A stretch of DNA of 64,000 nucleotides from Akkermansiaceae bacterium (GCA_018402445.1 JAGYIT010000016.1:368552-432551); one strand, 5' to 3'. Positions 8,065-17,450 are shown, numbered from the stretch's first letter. Notes: generated by a model not told the origin, from the sequence alone. Program-made: numbers and translations.

Positions 8065-8937
8065 ATGAGAAAATTCACGGGAATCCTAACCCATCCCGGC
8101 AGCGCACATAAGGACGAGTTCCTCGCGTGCTGCCTGCTGGTGGCCGTCCATGAGACGCCGGTCTTCCGGCGCGAACCCACGCAGGCGGATCTGGACAATC
8201 CGGCGATGGCCGTCGTCGATGTCGGCGGCGAGGACGACTCGGTGCGCGGGAATTTTGACCACCACCAGTTCCCCAAGGATCATCCGCCGGTCTGCTCGCT
8301 GAGCCTAGTGCTGATGGATCTCGGGCTGTATGAGGACGCGCGGCTTTATTGCGATTGGCTGGAGGTCGCGGAGTGGTTCGACACCCGCGGGCCGGTGGAG
8401 ACGGCGGCGTGGCTGGGCGTAGAGCGCGAGCTTCTTGCGAAGCTGAACTCGACGGTGGATCTGACGCTGCTGCGACGCTTCGCAAGCATGTCGGAAATCC
8501 GGCCTGGCGAACCGATGTGGGAGGTCATGCGCTGGGTAGGCGGGGATCTGATCGGTTATCTAAGATCCCTGCGGGAAAAGCTCAACGAGATCGCGCGGAC
8601 GAGCGAGATCTGGGAGATCACGCACGAGGCCGGGGATTTTCGCGTCCTGTTCCTGCCCAGGGCGGCGAATGTTTCGGAAGACGCCTCGGCCGGCCTCGCC
8701 CGCTACGCGGCGGGGCTGCCGGAGGAAAAACGCGTGATCGCGATGGTCTATCCGGATCGCCGCGGCGCGGGCTTCGCGCTTTCACGCTACAACGATGATC
8801 TCGGCATGGATTTCACGCGCATCTCCGGCGAGGGCGATGTCCATTTCGCGCACGCCCGCGGCTTCGTGGCGAAATCCAGCGCGACCGATCTCGCGCGGAT
8901 CAGGGAGCTGCTGGAGAAAAGCCGGGTAAGGCGGTGA
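8065..8937 (+). CDS. MYG1-family protein (DHH-like phosphoesterase)
   Basis: The 290-residue protein matches the MYG1/UPF0160 pattern. It opens with I-L-T-H-P-G-S-A-H-K-D-E-F-L-A, which corresponds to the H-x-G-x-x-H-x-D-E motif, then D-V-G-G and N-F-D-H-H-Q metal-ligand motifs. The C-terminus has H-A-R-G-F-V-A-K. Eukaryotic MYG1 is reported as a 3'-5' RNA exonuclease; bacterial versions are poorly studied. ATG 8065 begins directly before the first strand, so the in-frame TTG 8053 is less likely. The downstream neighbour is a YhaM-like exonuclease, so both may act in RNA turnover, although a fold-back repeat separates them. Confidence 0.82.
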   Translation: MRKFTGILTHPGSAHKDEFLACCLLVAVHETPVFRREPTQADLDNPAMAVVDVGGEDDSVRGNFDHHQFPKDHPPVCSLSLVLMDLGLYEDARLYCDWLEVAEWFDTRGPVETAAWLGVERELLAKLNSTVDLTLLRRFASMSEIRPGEPMWEVMRWVGGDLIGYLRSLREKLNEIARTSEIWEITHEAGDFRVLFLPRAANVSEDASAGLARYAAGLPEEKRVIAMVYPDRRGAGFALSRYNDDLGMDFTRISGEGDVHFAHARGFVAKSSATDLARIRELLEKSRVRR

Positions 8938-8954
8938 ATCGGGGAAGATTTTTG

Positions 8955-9080
8955 AACCACAAATTACAGGCATCTCACGAATGTTCAGAGCTTCGCACAG
9001 CTATCTGGAATGACCTTTGAGGTGATATGGTGTATTTTCCAACCCATCTGCCATGCGTGAGATTCGTCAAATTCGTGGTT
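8955..9080. repeat. Fold-back word repeat (AACCAC(A/G)AATT / CTCACGAAT type)
   Basis: The left arm (8955-8984) reads AACCACAAATT then ATCTCACGAATG. The right arm (9051-9080), when reverse complemented, reads AACCACGAATTTGACGAATCTCACGC. The arms match over about 30 bp with a few differences and enclose a ~65-bp unique spacer. The element starts 18 bp after the MYG1-like stop codon and lies before the exonuclease gene. Confidence 0.7.
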
Positions 9081-9137
9081 ACCCCCCCGTCTGCCGTATT
9101 CGCGTGACAGCGAGACGCGCTGTGACAGCCTCAGCGC

Positions 9138-10184
9138 ATGAATTTGATCTCCATTTCCCACATCAAGGAGCAGGCGAACGACGTTCCGCTGATCGCACAG
9201 GTGGCGGCGCAGATGCAATCGCGCGCGGTGAAAATGACGAAGGGCGGTAAGCCGTATTTCGATCTGGTTTTCGCGGATTCTACCGGCTCGCTGAGCCTGA
9301 AGGTTTGGTCGGACACGCCCTTGCACGCGGAGGCGGAAAAGCTGCCGCTGCAAGCCATCGTGCGGCTGGACGGCGAGTGGACGCAGAACCAATGGGGCAT
9401 TAACGGCGACAAGGTGAGCTGGGCTTTGCTCGCCGATGAGGCAGTTGCGGATTTCCTAGCCGGGGATCCGGCGTTGCGGCGGAAACAGGAGGCGGATAAC
9501 GCGGAGATCTTGCAGCTTTGCGGAGCCATCACCGATCCGCGCCTAAAAAAACTCTGCGACCATTTTTTCGAAACGATGGGCGACCGCTTCCGCAGGACGG
9601 CGGCGGCGCGGAAAAACCACCACGCGCGGCGCGGCGGCTTGGTCGAGCACGTGGCGCAGATGATGCGCTCGGCAGAGGCGATCTGCGGCGTGTATCCTGA
9701 GCTGAACCGCGACCTGATGATCGCCGGTGTGCTTTTCCATGACTGTGGGAAACTCTGGGAAAACACCTATCCCGAGGACGGCTTTTCGCAGATCCACTCG
9801 CTCCACGGCGAGATGCTGGGGCACATTCCGCTCGGCATCGAGCTCGTGAACAAGCTCTGGCGCGATCTACTAGAGGCATCGGAGTTCGAGGCGTTTTCCG
9901 AATGCAAGCCGGGCACCGAGGAAGTCCGCGTTCACCTGCTACATCTCATCGGCAGCCACCACGGGCAGCTGGAATTCGGCTCTCCCGTTTTGCCGAAAAC
10001 CCCGGAGGCCTACGCCCTGCATTACATCGACAATCTCGACGCGAAGATGGAGATGCTCCGCGACGCCTACGCGCAGGCCGCCGAGGTCGCGCCGGGCATC
10101 TATGAACGGGTGTTTCCCCTTTCCGCGAACCTCATCCGGCCGCTCCGTGATTACGAGGAAACTCTCTCAGAAGATCAGCAATGA
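9138..10184 (+). CDS. YhaM-like 3'-5' exonuclease (OB fold + HD domain)
   Basis: The 348-residue protein has an N-terminal OB-fold nucleic-acid-binding region (residues ~15-100, with G-G-K-P-Y-F-D-L-V-F-A-D) followed by an HD phosphohydrolase domain. The metal motifs are H-H-A-R-R-G-G-L-V-E-H-V (161-172) and F-H-D-C-G-K (His201-Asp202). Later ligands are seen in S-H-H-G-Q and I-D-N-L-D-A-K. This matches YhaM/CBF1-type exoribonucleases that degrade RNA or DNA from 3' ends in the cytoplasm. The last 18 bp overlap the convergent transporter gene. Confidence 0.88.
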   Translation: MNLISISHIKEQANDVPLIAQVAAQMQSRAVKMTKGGKPYFDLVFADSTGSLSLKVWSDTPLHAEAEKLPLQAIVRLDGEWTQNQWGINGDKVSWALLADEAVADFLAGDPALRRKQEADNAEILQLCGAITDPRLKKLCDHFFETMGDRFRRTAAARKNHHARRGGLVEHVAQMMRSAEAICGVYPELNRDLMIAGVLFHDCGKLWENTYPEDGFSQIHSLHGEMLGHIPLGIELVNKLWRDLLEASEFEAFSECKPGTEEVRVHLLHLIGSHHGQLEFGSPVLPKTPEAYALHYIDNLDAKMEMLRDAYAQAAEVAPGIYERVFPLSANLIRPLRDYEETLSEDQQ

Positions 10185-11531
10185 CATGGCGGTGATCAGC
10201 GCGACGAAAACGAGGTTCAGAACGAAGCCGACACGGATCATGGTGCGCTGAGGCACCCGACCGGTGGCGAAGGCGATGGCGTTGGGGGGAGAGGCCACCG
10301 GCAACATAAACGCGCACGCGGTGGCGAGGGCGATGGGCATGACCAGCTTCGCGCTGGCGAGATCGAACTCCACCGCCATGGCCATGAAAATGGGCACGAG
10401 CAGGGCGGCGGTGGCGGTGTTGCTGGAAAGCTCGGTGAGGAAAATCACGAACGCGACCACGCCGGTGATGATGGCCCAGAGCGGCCATTCGCCCATCGCC
10501 CCGCCGAGCAGGCGAGCCATGAAAAGGCTCGCGCCGGAGGAGCCGAGCACGGCGCTCAGCGCCAGCCCGCCGCCGAAAAGCAGCAGCACGCCCCACTCCG
10601 TGCCGCTCTCGATTTCCCGCCAAGTGACGACCCGCGTGGCCGCCAACAGGCCGATGGCGGTGAGCGCGACCCAGGTATCGATGTCGGAAATCCCCAGCAG
10701 CTCACCGAGCGGCGTTCCGAAGATCCAGCCCAGCGCCGTGGCCGCGAAAATCCCGAGCGTGACTTTCCTCTGCGTGGTGAATTCGAAACGCTCCGCCTCC
10801 ATCTCGATTTCGGCGACCCCCTCGTCCGACGGTTTCAGCAGGAAATAAAGGATGGCCACCATGATCGGCAGCAGGACAAGCACCGCCGGGACGCCGAACT
10901 TCAACCACTCGGAAAAGGAAACGCCTAGCGCCCTCGCGGCGATCCCGTTCGGCGGGCTACCGACGATGGTGCCGAGGCCGCCGATGCTCGCCGAATAAGC
11001 TAGGCCGAGGAGGAGGAAATAAGCGTTCTTCTGGGAACCGCCTTCCGTCCGGAACTGGCTCAATATTCCTAGCGCCAGCGGGATCATCATCGCGATCGTG
11101 GCGGTGTTGCTCATCCACATTGAGAGCAGCGCGGTGCCGCCGAAAAGGTAGAGACAGACGGGCACGAATTTCCCCTTCCCCCACAGCGCCAATCGCGCCG
11201 CCAGCCAACGGTCAATCCCCTGTGCGGAGAGCGCCGATGCGAGCGCGAAGCCGCCGAGAAACAGGAAAATCGGCGGCGCGGCGAAGGACGCGAGCGAGTC
11301 TTTCACCCCGGAAAGCCCTATCGCGGCGGCGATCACTGGCACGAGAAGCGCCGTGATCGCAAGCGGCAGCGCCTCGGTCATCCATAGGAAAGCGATACCG
11401 ACGAACAGCGCCAGCCCCAACCGCACCGTCCCGGCGTCCAGACCCTCCAGCGCCTTCGCCTCCGGAGCCAGCGGCAGGAAAAACGCGATGGCGAGCATGA
11501 GTGAGATACCAGCGGCGACCTTCATCCCCAT
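10167..11531 (-). CDS. DASS/SLC13-family sodium-coupled anion symporter
   Basis: This is a 454-residue inner-membrane transporter with 11-12 hydrophobic segments. It carries the two family hallmarks, S-N-T-A-T in the first half (M-W-M-S-N-T-A-T-I-A) and again in S-S-N-T-A-T-A-A-L-L-V-P in the second half, which form the Na+ and substrate sites. A G-S-P-P-N-G-I-A loop is also typical. Family substrates are C4-dicarboxylates, citrate or sulfate; which applies here cannot be read from the sequence. It is a single gene, convergent with the exonuclease, with no binding-protein partner. Confidence 0.9.
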   Translation of the reverse strand: MGMKVAAGISLMLAIAFFLPLAPEAKALEGLDAGTVRLGLALFVGIAFLWMTEALPLAITALLVPVIAAAIGLSGVKDSLASFAAPPIFLFLGGFALASALSAQGIDRWLAARLALWGKGKFVPVCLYLFGGTALLSMWMSNTATIAMMIPLALGILSQFRTEGGSQKNAYFLLLGLAYSASIGGLGTIVGSPPNGIAARALGVSFSEWLKFGVPAVLVLLPIMVAILYFLLKPSDEGVAEIEMEAERFEFTTQRKVTLGIFAATALGWIFGTPLGELLGISDIDTWVALTAIGLLAATRVVTWREIESGTEWGVLLLFGGGLALSAVLGSSGASLFMARLLGGAMGEWPLWAIITGVVAFVIFLTELSSNTATAALLVPIFMAMAVEFDLASAKLVMPIALATACAFMLPVASPPNAIAFATGRVPQRTMIRVGFVLNLVFVALITAMSLLIF

Positions 11532-11604
11532 GATTCAAAACCGGAAATCCCGCCGAGAACATCAAATTTGACGCGTCGCGCGGTTTCATGCAGCCTGCGG
11601 AACA

Positions 11605-12669
11605 ATGAAAGGAAACCGTTTGTTCACGCTGGCCTGCTGCGGCCTCGGGCTGATGGCATTTTCGCAGCTCCTGATCGCCGGGATGGCGCTGGCGGTGCGG
11701 GTCGAGGAGGGGCGGCAGGTGAGGATCGTCGAGAAGGAAGTGGAGAAGCTGGTGCCGATCCGGATCAGCGTGCCGGTGGCCGGCGATCCCCCCGCGAAGC
11801 CGATGGCTAGGGCGGTGCCGGAGCTACCGCCCGTGCCGGAGCCCGAGCAGCTTGTCACGCCCGCCATCGCGGATCCGCGTTCCGAGCTGCTTGTCACCGA
11901 GGCGCGGAGAGCTCGCGTGGCGGGGGACATGGGCGCGGCCATCGTGAAGCTTGAAGAGGCGCTCGGCGAATCCCCGGGCGATCCCACGGTGCTCTACGAA
12001 CTCGGCATGGTCCATGAGATGATGGGAATTTATGAAAAGGCGGCGGATTACTACGAAAAGGTGTTCCAGCTCGGCGTTTCCGGGGCGGGAAACCTCTACG
12101 AGGCGGCCGCCGCGAAGTTGCGCGACGGTTTCGAGCAACCCGGCGACATGCTCGGCAAGCTCGCGCTCGGGCGGGTGCGGATTTTCAACGACCCGAAGGC
12201 GGAGGGCGGGCAGCGGGTGGTGCTCACCGTGCCCGTCCAGAAAGCGCCCGGCGAGGAGGTCGAGGCCGCCGAGATCGAGGTGGCCGTGACCTTTTTCAAC
12301 AGGACCGACAAGAACAGGATCGTCCAGCTTGAGGACGACAGCTGGGCGGAGCCGACCTGGGTTTCGCTGCCCTTCGATTGGGCGGGCGGCGAGGAATCCC
12401 TGCGCATGAACTACCGGATCCCGGTCCGCGACGAGCAGACGGCGCACCTTTTCGGCGAACTCACCTACTATGGCCAGGTCGTCACGCTGTCCTACAAGGG
12501 CGAGGTGCTCGACGTGCAGGCATGGCCGCGCGATCTCGCGGCGCGCATCGGCCAGGCGGCTCCCTTGGGCAGCGCAGCGGGCGATTTCCCCGAGTTTCTC
12601 GACCAGGACATCCTGCCGCCGAACTTCGATCCCGATATTCCGCTTCTCAATCCTCTCCCGGGCGAGTGA
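11605..12669 (+). CDS. TPR-containing membrane-anchored protein
   Basis: This 354-residue protein has one N-terminal transmembrane or signal-anchor helix (residues ~7-30), a proline-rich linker, and a tetratricopeptide-like pair around 110-165 (G-D-P-T-V-L-Y-E-L-G-M-V-H-E-M and Y-E-K-A-A-D-Y-Y-E-K). A beta-rich C-terminal domain (V-V-L-T-V-P-V-Q, V-A-V-T-F-F-N-R) follows. No enzymatic motif is visible. It is followed 23 bp later by a pseudokinase/formylglycine-enzyme-like gene on the same strand, and the two probably form an operon. A scaffold role in the periplasm is possible but inferred. Confidence 0.75.
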   Translation: MKGNRLFTLACCGLGLMAFSQLLIAGMALAVRVEEGRQVRIVEKEVEKLVPIRISVPVAGDPPAKPMARAVPELPPVPEPEQLVTPAIADPRSELLVTEARRARVAGDMGAAIVKLEEALGESPGDPTVLYELGMVHEMMGIYEKAADYYEKVFQLGVSGAGNLYEAAAAKLRDGFEQPGDMLGKLALGRVRIFNDPKAEGGQRVVLTVPVQKAPGEEVEAAEIEVAVTFFNRTDKNRIVQLEDDSWAEPTWVSLPFDWAGGEESLRMNYRIPVRDEQTAHLFGELTYYGQVVTLSYKGEVLDVQAWPRDLAARIGQAAPLGSAAGDFPEFLDQDILPPNFDPDIPLLNPLPGE

Positions 12670-12692
12670 AATACCCACAGAAAAACCCGGGT

Positions 12693-14189
12693 ATGGATGA
12701 AGTGAGCGAAGAAGTGAGCGAAGAGGACAACAGGTTCGGCGATTATGCCCCGCAGGAGCTGCTTGCGGAAACCGAAACGACGAGAACATGGCTGGCCAAA
12801 CAGGCCTCCGTGGGCCGCATGGTTCTGGTCGAGGAACTCAAGTGCGCCGCGGACGGCGAGGCGTTCATCGCGGATGTGCGCGCGAAGGCCGGGGTCGAGC
12901 ATCCTCTCGTCGGGTCGATCTACGAGGCCAGCATGGAGGAGGGCCGCTGCCACTACGCCCACGAGCTGCTGCCGGGGGAAACGCTGGAAACGCGCGCCAA
13001 ACACGGCGAAAAGATCCGGGCGCAGCGCTTCGTCCACATCCTCCGCCGCGTCGCCGAGGCGAACATCTACCACGAGTCCCACGGCAATGCCACCGCACCC
13101 CTGGATCTCGATGCGATCCACGTGGACAACCACGGCGTCATCCGCCTCAAGAACCTCGTCATCGCCGGCGACCGCCTGCCCGACCACTCCCTCCGCGATG
13201 TGCTGAGACTCGGCGAGGCGCTGCAACCTGTCCTCGACCAGCACCATCCCGGCGCGACCCGTTGCCTGACCCTGCTCGCCTGGATGCGCGGCGAGGAGGT
13301 CGCGAAACCGCTGAAATGGACGCAAATCCGGGATTATTGCGAGCAGATCGAGCAGCAGCTCACGGCTCCTTCCGCAGTCGTCGCGCCGCCCACCGCCGCG
13401 ATCCGCCCCGAGAAAAAAAGCGGCTACGTGTGGGTCGTCGCCATCCTGTTCGTGGCCGTCATCGCGGGCGTTTTCCTGTTCCCGAAGAAGAAGAAGAAGC
13501 GGGTCGTCTCCGCGGCACCGATGCCGGGCTGGGTCGCTGTGCAGGCGGGCAGCCACGACACTCCGGACGGGATGAAAATCGAGACCGGGGATTTCATGCT
13601 TGCCGCCTGCGAGGTCACGATCGGCGATTACGCGGGCTTCCTGGAAACTCTGGATATCCTTACGGAAGAAGGCGGCCAGAGCGCCTTCGACCACCCGGAA
13701 CAGCCGAAAACAAAGACCAGCCACGCCCCCGATGATTGGGAAAACCTTTACCGCGCCGCGAAGGTCGGCGGGGAATGGGGCGGGCGCGACATCAACATTC
13801 ACTCTCCCGTGGTCGGTGTCGATTGGTGGGATGCCTTCGCCTACGCGAAATGGAAAAAGTCTTATCTTCCGACGCAGGAACAATGGTTAGGCGCGCTGAT
13901 GTCCGGCGCGAAAGTGCCCTCGCAAATCCCGATCAGCGATCTTTTGCCGGTGAACGATGAAACGGCGGACCGCACGACAAACGGCCTGCTCGGTATGGCG
14001 GGTTCCGTTTCCGAATGGACGGGCGAGCCGCGCCCTAGCCCCTCCAATCCGCTCGGCGAGCCGCTGTGGGTGATCATCGGCGGCTCTTACCTGAACCCCG
14101 GCAAGGGCGCACTGACCCGCGAGTGGCTCGAGGATCGCATGACCCGCAGGCCGGATCTCGGCTTCCGCATCGGCAAAGATAAGGAGTGA
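12693..14189 (+). CDS. Pseudokinase-like N-terminus fused to a SUMF1/FGE-sulfatase-modifier domain
   Basis: The protein is 498 residues from ATG 12693. Residues ~15-220 look like a degenerate protein kinase lobe, with an E-L-L-A-E...W-L-A-K-Q...V-L-V-E-E-L strand pattern and G-V-I-R-L-K-N-L in place of the activation segment. No HRD catalytic loop or DFG motif is visible. A lysine-terminated transmembrane helix (V-W-V-V-A-I-L-F-V-A-V-I-A-G, then K-K-K-K-K) follows. The C-terminal half is a formylglycine-enzyme-like domain with F-M-L-A-A-C-E-V-T-I-G-D-Y, V-V-G-V-D-W-W-D-A-F-A-Y-A-K-W and G-S-V-S-E-W-T-G-E, ending D-L-G-F-R-I. The layout suggests a sensor that passes a signal across the membrane. 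GTG 12666 is an alternative start. Confidence 0.78.
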   Translation: MDEVSEEVSEEDNRFGDYAPQELLAETETTRTWLAKQASVGRMVLVEELKCAADGEAFIADVRAKAGVEHPLVGSIYEASMEEGRCHYAHELLPGETLETRAKHGEKIRAQRFVHILRRVAEANIYHESHGNATAPLDLDAIHVDNHGVIRLKNLVIAGDRLPDHSLRDVLRLGEALQPVLDQHHPGATRCLTLLAWMRGEEVAKPLKWTQIRDYCEQIEQQLTAPSAVVAPPTAAIRPEKKSGYVWVVAILFVAVIAGVFLFPKKKKKRVVSAAPMPGWVAVQAGSHDTPDGMKIETGDFMLAACEVTIGDYAGFLETLDILTEEGGQSAFDHPEQPKTKTSHAPDDWENLYRAAKVGGEWGGRDINIHSPVVGVDWWDAFAYAKWKKSYLPTQEQWLGALMSGAKVPSQIPISDLLPVNDETADRTTNGLLGMAGSVSEWTGEPRPSPSNPLGEPLWVIIGGSYLNPGKGALTREWLEDRMTRRPDLGFRIGKDKE

Positions 14190-14190
14190 G

Positions 14191-16587
14191 TTAGCGGCGG
14201 GATAGGAAACACTCGCCGTCGAGCTGTGCGCCCTCGGGCAGCGTCAGGCCGCCGGGGAAAAGTTTCCCGCCTTCGATGTGCCAGCCGGGGAGGAGCTTGC
14301 CCCATGAGCTCGGTTTGTGACCGGCCTGGAACTCGCCGCGCATGTCGGACTTCGGCGGGTGCGGCAGGGACATGGCCACGACCAAGCCGTCCACCGCAAG
14401 GCAGGGCAAATGGAGCACTCCCTCTTTCTCGAACGGAACCAAGGCGTCCGCGCCGAAATCGAAAAACCGGATCGCTTCCTGCGGGCTTTCCGCCGCCGCG
14501 ATCAGCGCGCGCAGCCTTTCCCCGCCGATCCACATCGCGCCGGACGCGGGATCGAAGGATTTTGCGGCGAGCACCTTGCCCTTCGTCCGCTTCGCGAACT
14601 CCTCCAACGGCTCCATCCCTTCCCCCTCCATCACATGCAGCGTCCCGCCGCGCGGCAACGCGTCGAGCTGGGTGAGCTGGTGCGCGTTGAGTTTCACGGG
14701 GGATGCGTTTCCGGAAAACCTCGCGGCCACCGCTTCGGTGGATGCTTTGAGCATCGCATCGCGCACGATTTCCCTATCCGGTTTCCCCGCGATCTCCTCG
14801 CCTACCGCGATCGACAGTCCGTAAGGCACGCGGCGCGGCATTTTCCGGAAATATCGGCCGCGCTCGAAGGAGAAAACGGAACCCCATGAGCCATCGACCC
14901 AGAGCGGCAGGATCGGGCAGTTCGCCTTTCGTGCGATCAGCTCGAAGCCGCGCTCCAGCTCGCACAGGCCGCCGGTGCGGGTGAGCTGGCCTTCAGGGAA
15001 AAGCACGACGACATGCCCGTTTTCCAGCGCCTCGATGATCTTGCGGATCGCCTCTAGCGACTGGTCGCGGCGAATCGGGACGGTGCCGAAGATTTTCGCG
15101 GAAAAGCGTATCGCCCTGCGGGCCATAAAGGTCTCGTCCATCACGAAGCGCACCGGCCGGTCGCACGCCGCGGAGATGAAGAAGGCATCGGCGAAGGTAA
15201 CGTGGTTCGGCAGCAGCAGCGCGCCGCCGGATTTCGGGATGCGGTCGCTGCCGGAAACCTTGATCCGGTAGAGCGTTTTCACCGCGCCCAGGCACACCAG
15301 TCGGATGAAATCCGCGGGCAGGATGCGGATGATATACCAACTGATCACCCCGCAGGAAACGCCGATGACCACCATCTGGATGCGGAAGCCATCTAGCGCG
15401 GCCAGGCCCAGCCACACCGCCAGTAGGTTCATCCCCTCGATGAAGGCCACTGTGATAATGCCGGCGAAACAGTTCTGCAGGTTCACCGCAGCTTGCAGCT
15501 CACCGCGCTTTTCTGCCGGGTAGCGGTCCTGCACCCATGCGTTGAGAGGCGCAAGGAACAGCGCCGCGAAAAACGCCACCAGCCCCAGCCCGATGAGGAA
15601 CGGCCAGCCCGGCGGCGGCAGGAAGGCCAGCGTCAGCGCGCAAACCGTCATCGCGATCCCTGAAAGCGGCACCCAGCCCAACTCGATGCGTTTCCGCAAC
15701 AGCCACGACGCGAACCCGAAGCCCATCGCCATCCCCAGCGAGGCGGCCGCCATAAACATCGAGGACATCGTCCCGAAACCCGCGCCGCCATCCGTCAGCG
15801 AGCTCGCCACCTTCACCGACCAGAGGTTGATGAACGCGCCGAAGCCCCAGAAATACGCCACGCCGAAGGAAGCCCGCCGCAGGCCCAGATCCCGCCACAG
15901 CTCGCCGAGATCCTTGAAATGGCTGACGAGGAGTTTCCCGGTAAGCTTCGCACCGCCCTGCGCCGGCACCTTGGGGATCGAGATCGCCATCGCCACCGCA
16001 GGCACCGAAAGGCAAGCCAGCAGCACGAGCGGAAACAGCGCCGCGCCCCAGGCGTTTTCCGGCACCGAACCGAGCGCGACGTAGCGCTTGTCATACCACC
16101 AGCCCGCCACGATCTGGCCGGTCAGGATCGCCAGCATCGCCATCATCTGCTGCACCCCCGCCGCGAAGCCGAGGTGCTTCGAGCCGACCAGTTCCTTGTT
16201 GATCCCGATCTTCGCCGGGCTGAAAAACGCCGACTGCACCGCCAGCAGGAAAAACCCGACCAGCGCCAGCGGCATGTTTTTCAAGAACACCGCCGTGCCG
16301 ATTAGCGAGAGGATGCCCACCTGCGCGATGGCCGCGCCGAGGATCACGTTGCGCTTGGAAAAACGGTCGCTCATCCACCCGGCCAGCGGCGCGAAGAGTA
16401 TGAAGGGCAGCGCGATCATGATCCCCGCCGCGGACTCCACCGCGAAGCCCACCGCCCCGCCCAGCGGGATCAAAATGAATTGCGCGGCCTTGTCGTTGAA
16501 CGCATTCTGCGTCTGCTGGACAATCATGCTCCAGTAACCAAGCCACTGCCGCTTCGTCGGCTCGCCTGTGGGTTCGGGAGCGCTCAT
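14191..16587 (-). CDS. MFS transporter fused to lysophospholipid acyltransferase with remnant ligase tail (LplT-Aas like)
   Basis: The 798-residue fusion starts with about 12 transmembrane segments of a major facilitator (R-F-S-K-R-N-V loop), resembling the lysophospholipid flippase LplT. A PlsC-type acyltransferase domain follows, with L-P-N-H-V-T-F-A-D (H-x5-D motif), G-T-V-P-I-R-R-D and F-P-E-G-Q-L-T-R. Aas-like proteins then carry a full acyl-ACP synthetase domain. Here only ~170 residues remain, with A-G-H-K-P-S-S-W-G-K-L-L-P-G-W recalling the ligase core but no AMP-binding P-loop. It is probably a phospholipid repair enzyme that moves and reacylates lysolipids, using acyl donors made elsewhere. 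It starts 5 bp after cysE and shares its direction. Confidence 0.85.
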   Translation of the reverse strand: MSAPEPTGEPTKRQWLGYWSMIVQQTQNAFNDKAAQFILIPLGGAVGFAVESAAGIMIALPFILFAPLAGWMSDRFSKRNVILGAAIAQVGILSLIGTAVFLKNMPLALVGFFLLAVQSAFFSPAKIGINKELVGSKHLGFAAGVQQMMAMLAILTGQIVAGWWYDKRYVALGSVPENAWGAALFPLVLLACLSVPAVAMAISIPKVPAQGGAKLTGKLLVSHFKDLGELWRDLGLRRASFGVAYFWGFGAFINLWSVKVASSLTDGGAGFGTMSSMFMAAASLGMAMGFGFASWLLRKRIELGWVPLSGIAMTVCALTLAFLPPPGWPFLIGLGLVAFFAALFLAPLNAWVQDRYPAEKRGELQAAVNLQNCFAGIITVAFIEGMNLLAVWLGLAALDGFRIQMVVIGVSCGVISWYIIRILPADFIRLVCLGAVKTLYRIKVSGSDRIPKSGGALLLPNHVTFADAFFISAACDRPVRFVMDETFMARRAIRFSAKIFGTVPIRRDQSLEAIRKIIEALENGHVVVLFPEGQLTRTGGLCELERGFELIARKANCPILPLWVDGSWGSVFSFERGRYFRKMPRRVPYGLSIAVGEEIAGKPDREIVRDAMLKASTEAVAARFSGNASPVKLNAHQLTQLDALPRGGTLHVMEGEGMEPLEEFAKRTKGKVLAAKSFDPASGAMWIGGERLRALIAAAESPQEAIRFFDFGADALVPFEKEGVLHLPCLAVDGLVVAMSLPHPPKSDMRGEFQAGHKPSSWGKLLPGWHIEGGKLFPGGLTLPEGAQLDGECFLSRR

Positions 16588-16592
16588 CACTG

Positions 16593-17450
16593 TTAAATGT
16601 TCGCCCCGCGGCAATCGAGCCGCTGGTTCATTTCCAGCGCCGGGTTTTGCTCCTTCGCCTCGCCGACGATGACCGCCGGGACTCCCGCTACCGTGGTGTG
16701 CGGTGGCACGTCGTTGAGCACCACGCTGCCCGCGCCCACTTTGGCGTGCGTCCCGATCTCCACGCGTCCGAGGATTTTCGCGCCTGCGCCGATCAGCACG
16801 CCGGAGCGGATGATCGGGTGACGGTCGCCCGTCGCCTTGCCCGTGCCGCCCAGCGTCACCTCGTGGAGGATCGAGACATCGTCCTCAATGATCGCCGTCT
16901 CGCCGACGACAAAAGAGGTTGCATGGTCAAGCAGAATGCCGCAGCCGATGCGCGCCGCCGGATGGATGTCCGTGGAGAAAACCTCCGAGGAAATGCTCTG
17001 CAGGTATAGCGCCAACCAGCGCCGCCCGTCCCGCCACAGCTTGTGGCTGATGCGGTAGGTGCCCAGCGCCATGAAGCCCTTGAAAAACAGCAGCGGCTCC
17101 AGCGGTGAGAAGCACGCGGGATCCCGCTCGAACATGGCTAACAGATCTCGGCTGCAGGCGTGTGCGATGCGCTCGTCTCCGGAAAGGATTTCTACAAAAA
17201 GCGGCTCCAGCATCCCGCGCGGCATGTCTTCCCGCGCCAACCTCCGCCCCAGCCGCGCCGCCAACGCCTCCGCGAAGCTCGCGCGCGAGAGCACCACGTC
17301 ATCCACAAGGTGCCGCAGCTCGGACTCCTCCTCGCACAGTCGATCCGCCTCCGCGCGCAGCTTCGCCCACAGGTTTTCCAAATTCGCGGCTTCCCCACGG
17401 CAAAGCTTTGTCCCACCCTTCGCCACCTTTGTTTGTTCCGTCTCACTCAT
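16593..17450 (-). CDS. cysE: Serine O-acetyltransferase
   Basis: The enzyme transfers acetyl from acetyl-CoA to serine, giving O-acetylserine for cysteine synthesis. The 285-residue protein has the usual alpha-helical N-terminal domain and a C-terminal left-handed beta helix of hexapeptide repeats (I-H-P-A-A-R-I-G-C-G-I-L-L-D-H, V-G-A-G-S-V-V-L-N-D-V-P). The D-H-A-T-S-F-V-V-G-E-T-A motif contains the catalytic His of this family. The ATG overlaps the divergent Rrf2 gene start on a CATG palindrome, so the promoter must lie inside the neighbour. An Rrf2-type regulator beside cysE suggests cysteine-responsive control, as with CymR in Bacillus. Confidence 0.93.
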   Translation of the reverse strand: MSETEQTKVAKGGTKLCRGEAANLENLWAKLRAEADRLCEEESELRHLVDDVVLSRASFAEALAARLGRRLAREDMPRGMLEPLFVEILSGDERIAHACSRDLLAMFERDPACFSPLEPLLFFKGFMALGTYRISHKLWRDGRRWLALYLQSISSEVFSTDIHPAARIGCGILLDHATSFVVGETAIIEDDVSILHEVTLGGTGKATGDRHPIIRSGVLIGAGAKILGRVEIGTHAKVGAGSVVLNDVPPHTTVAGVPAVIVGEAKEQNPALEMNQRLDCRGANI

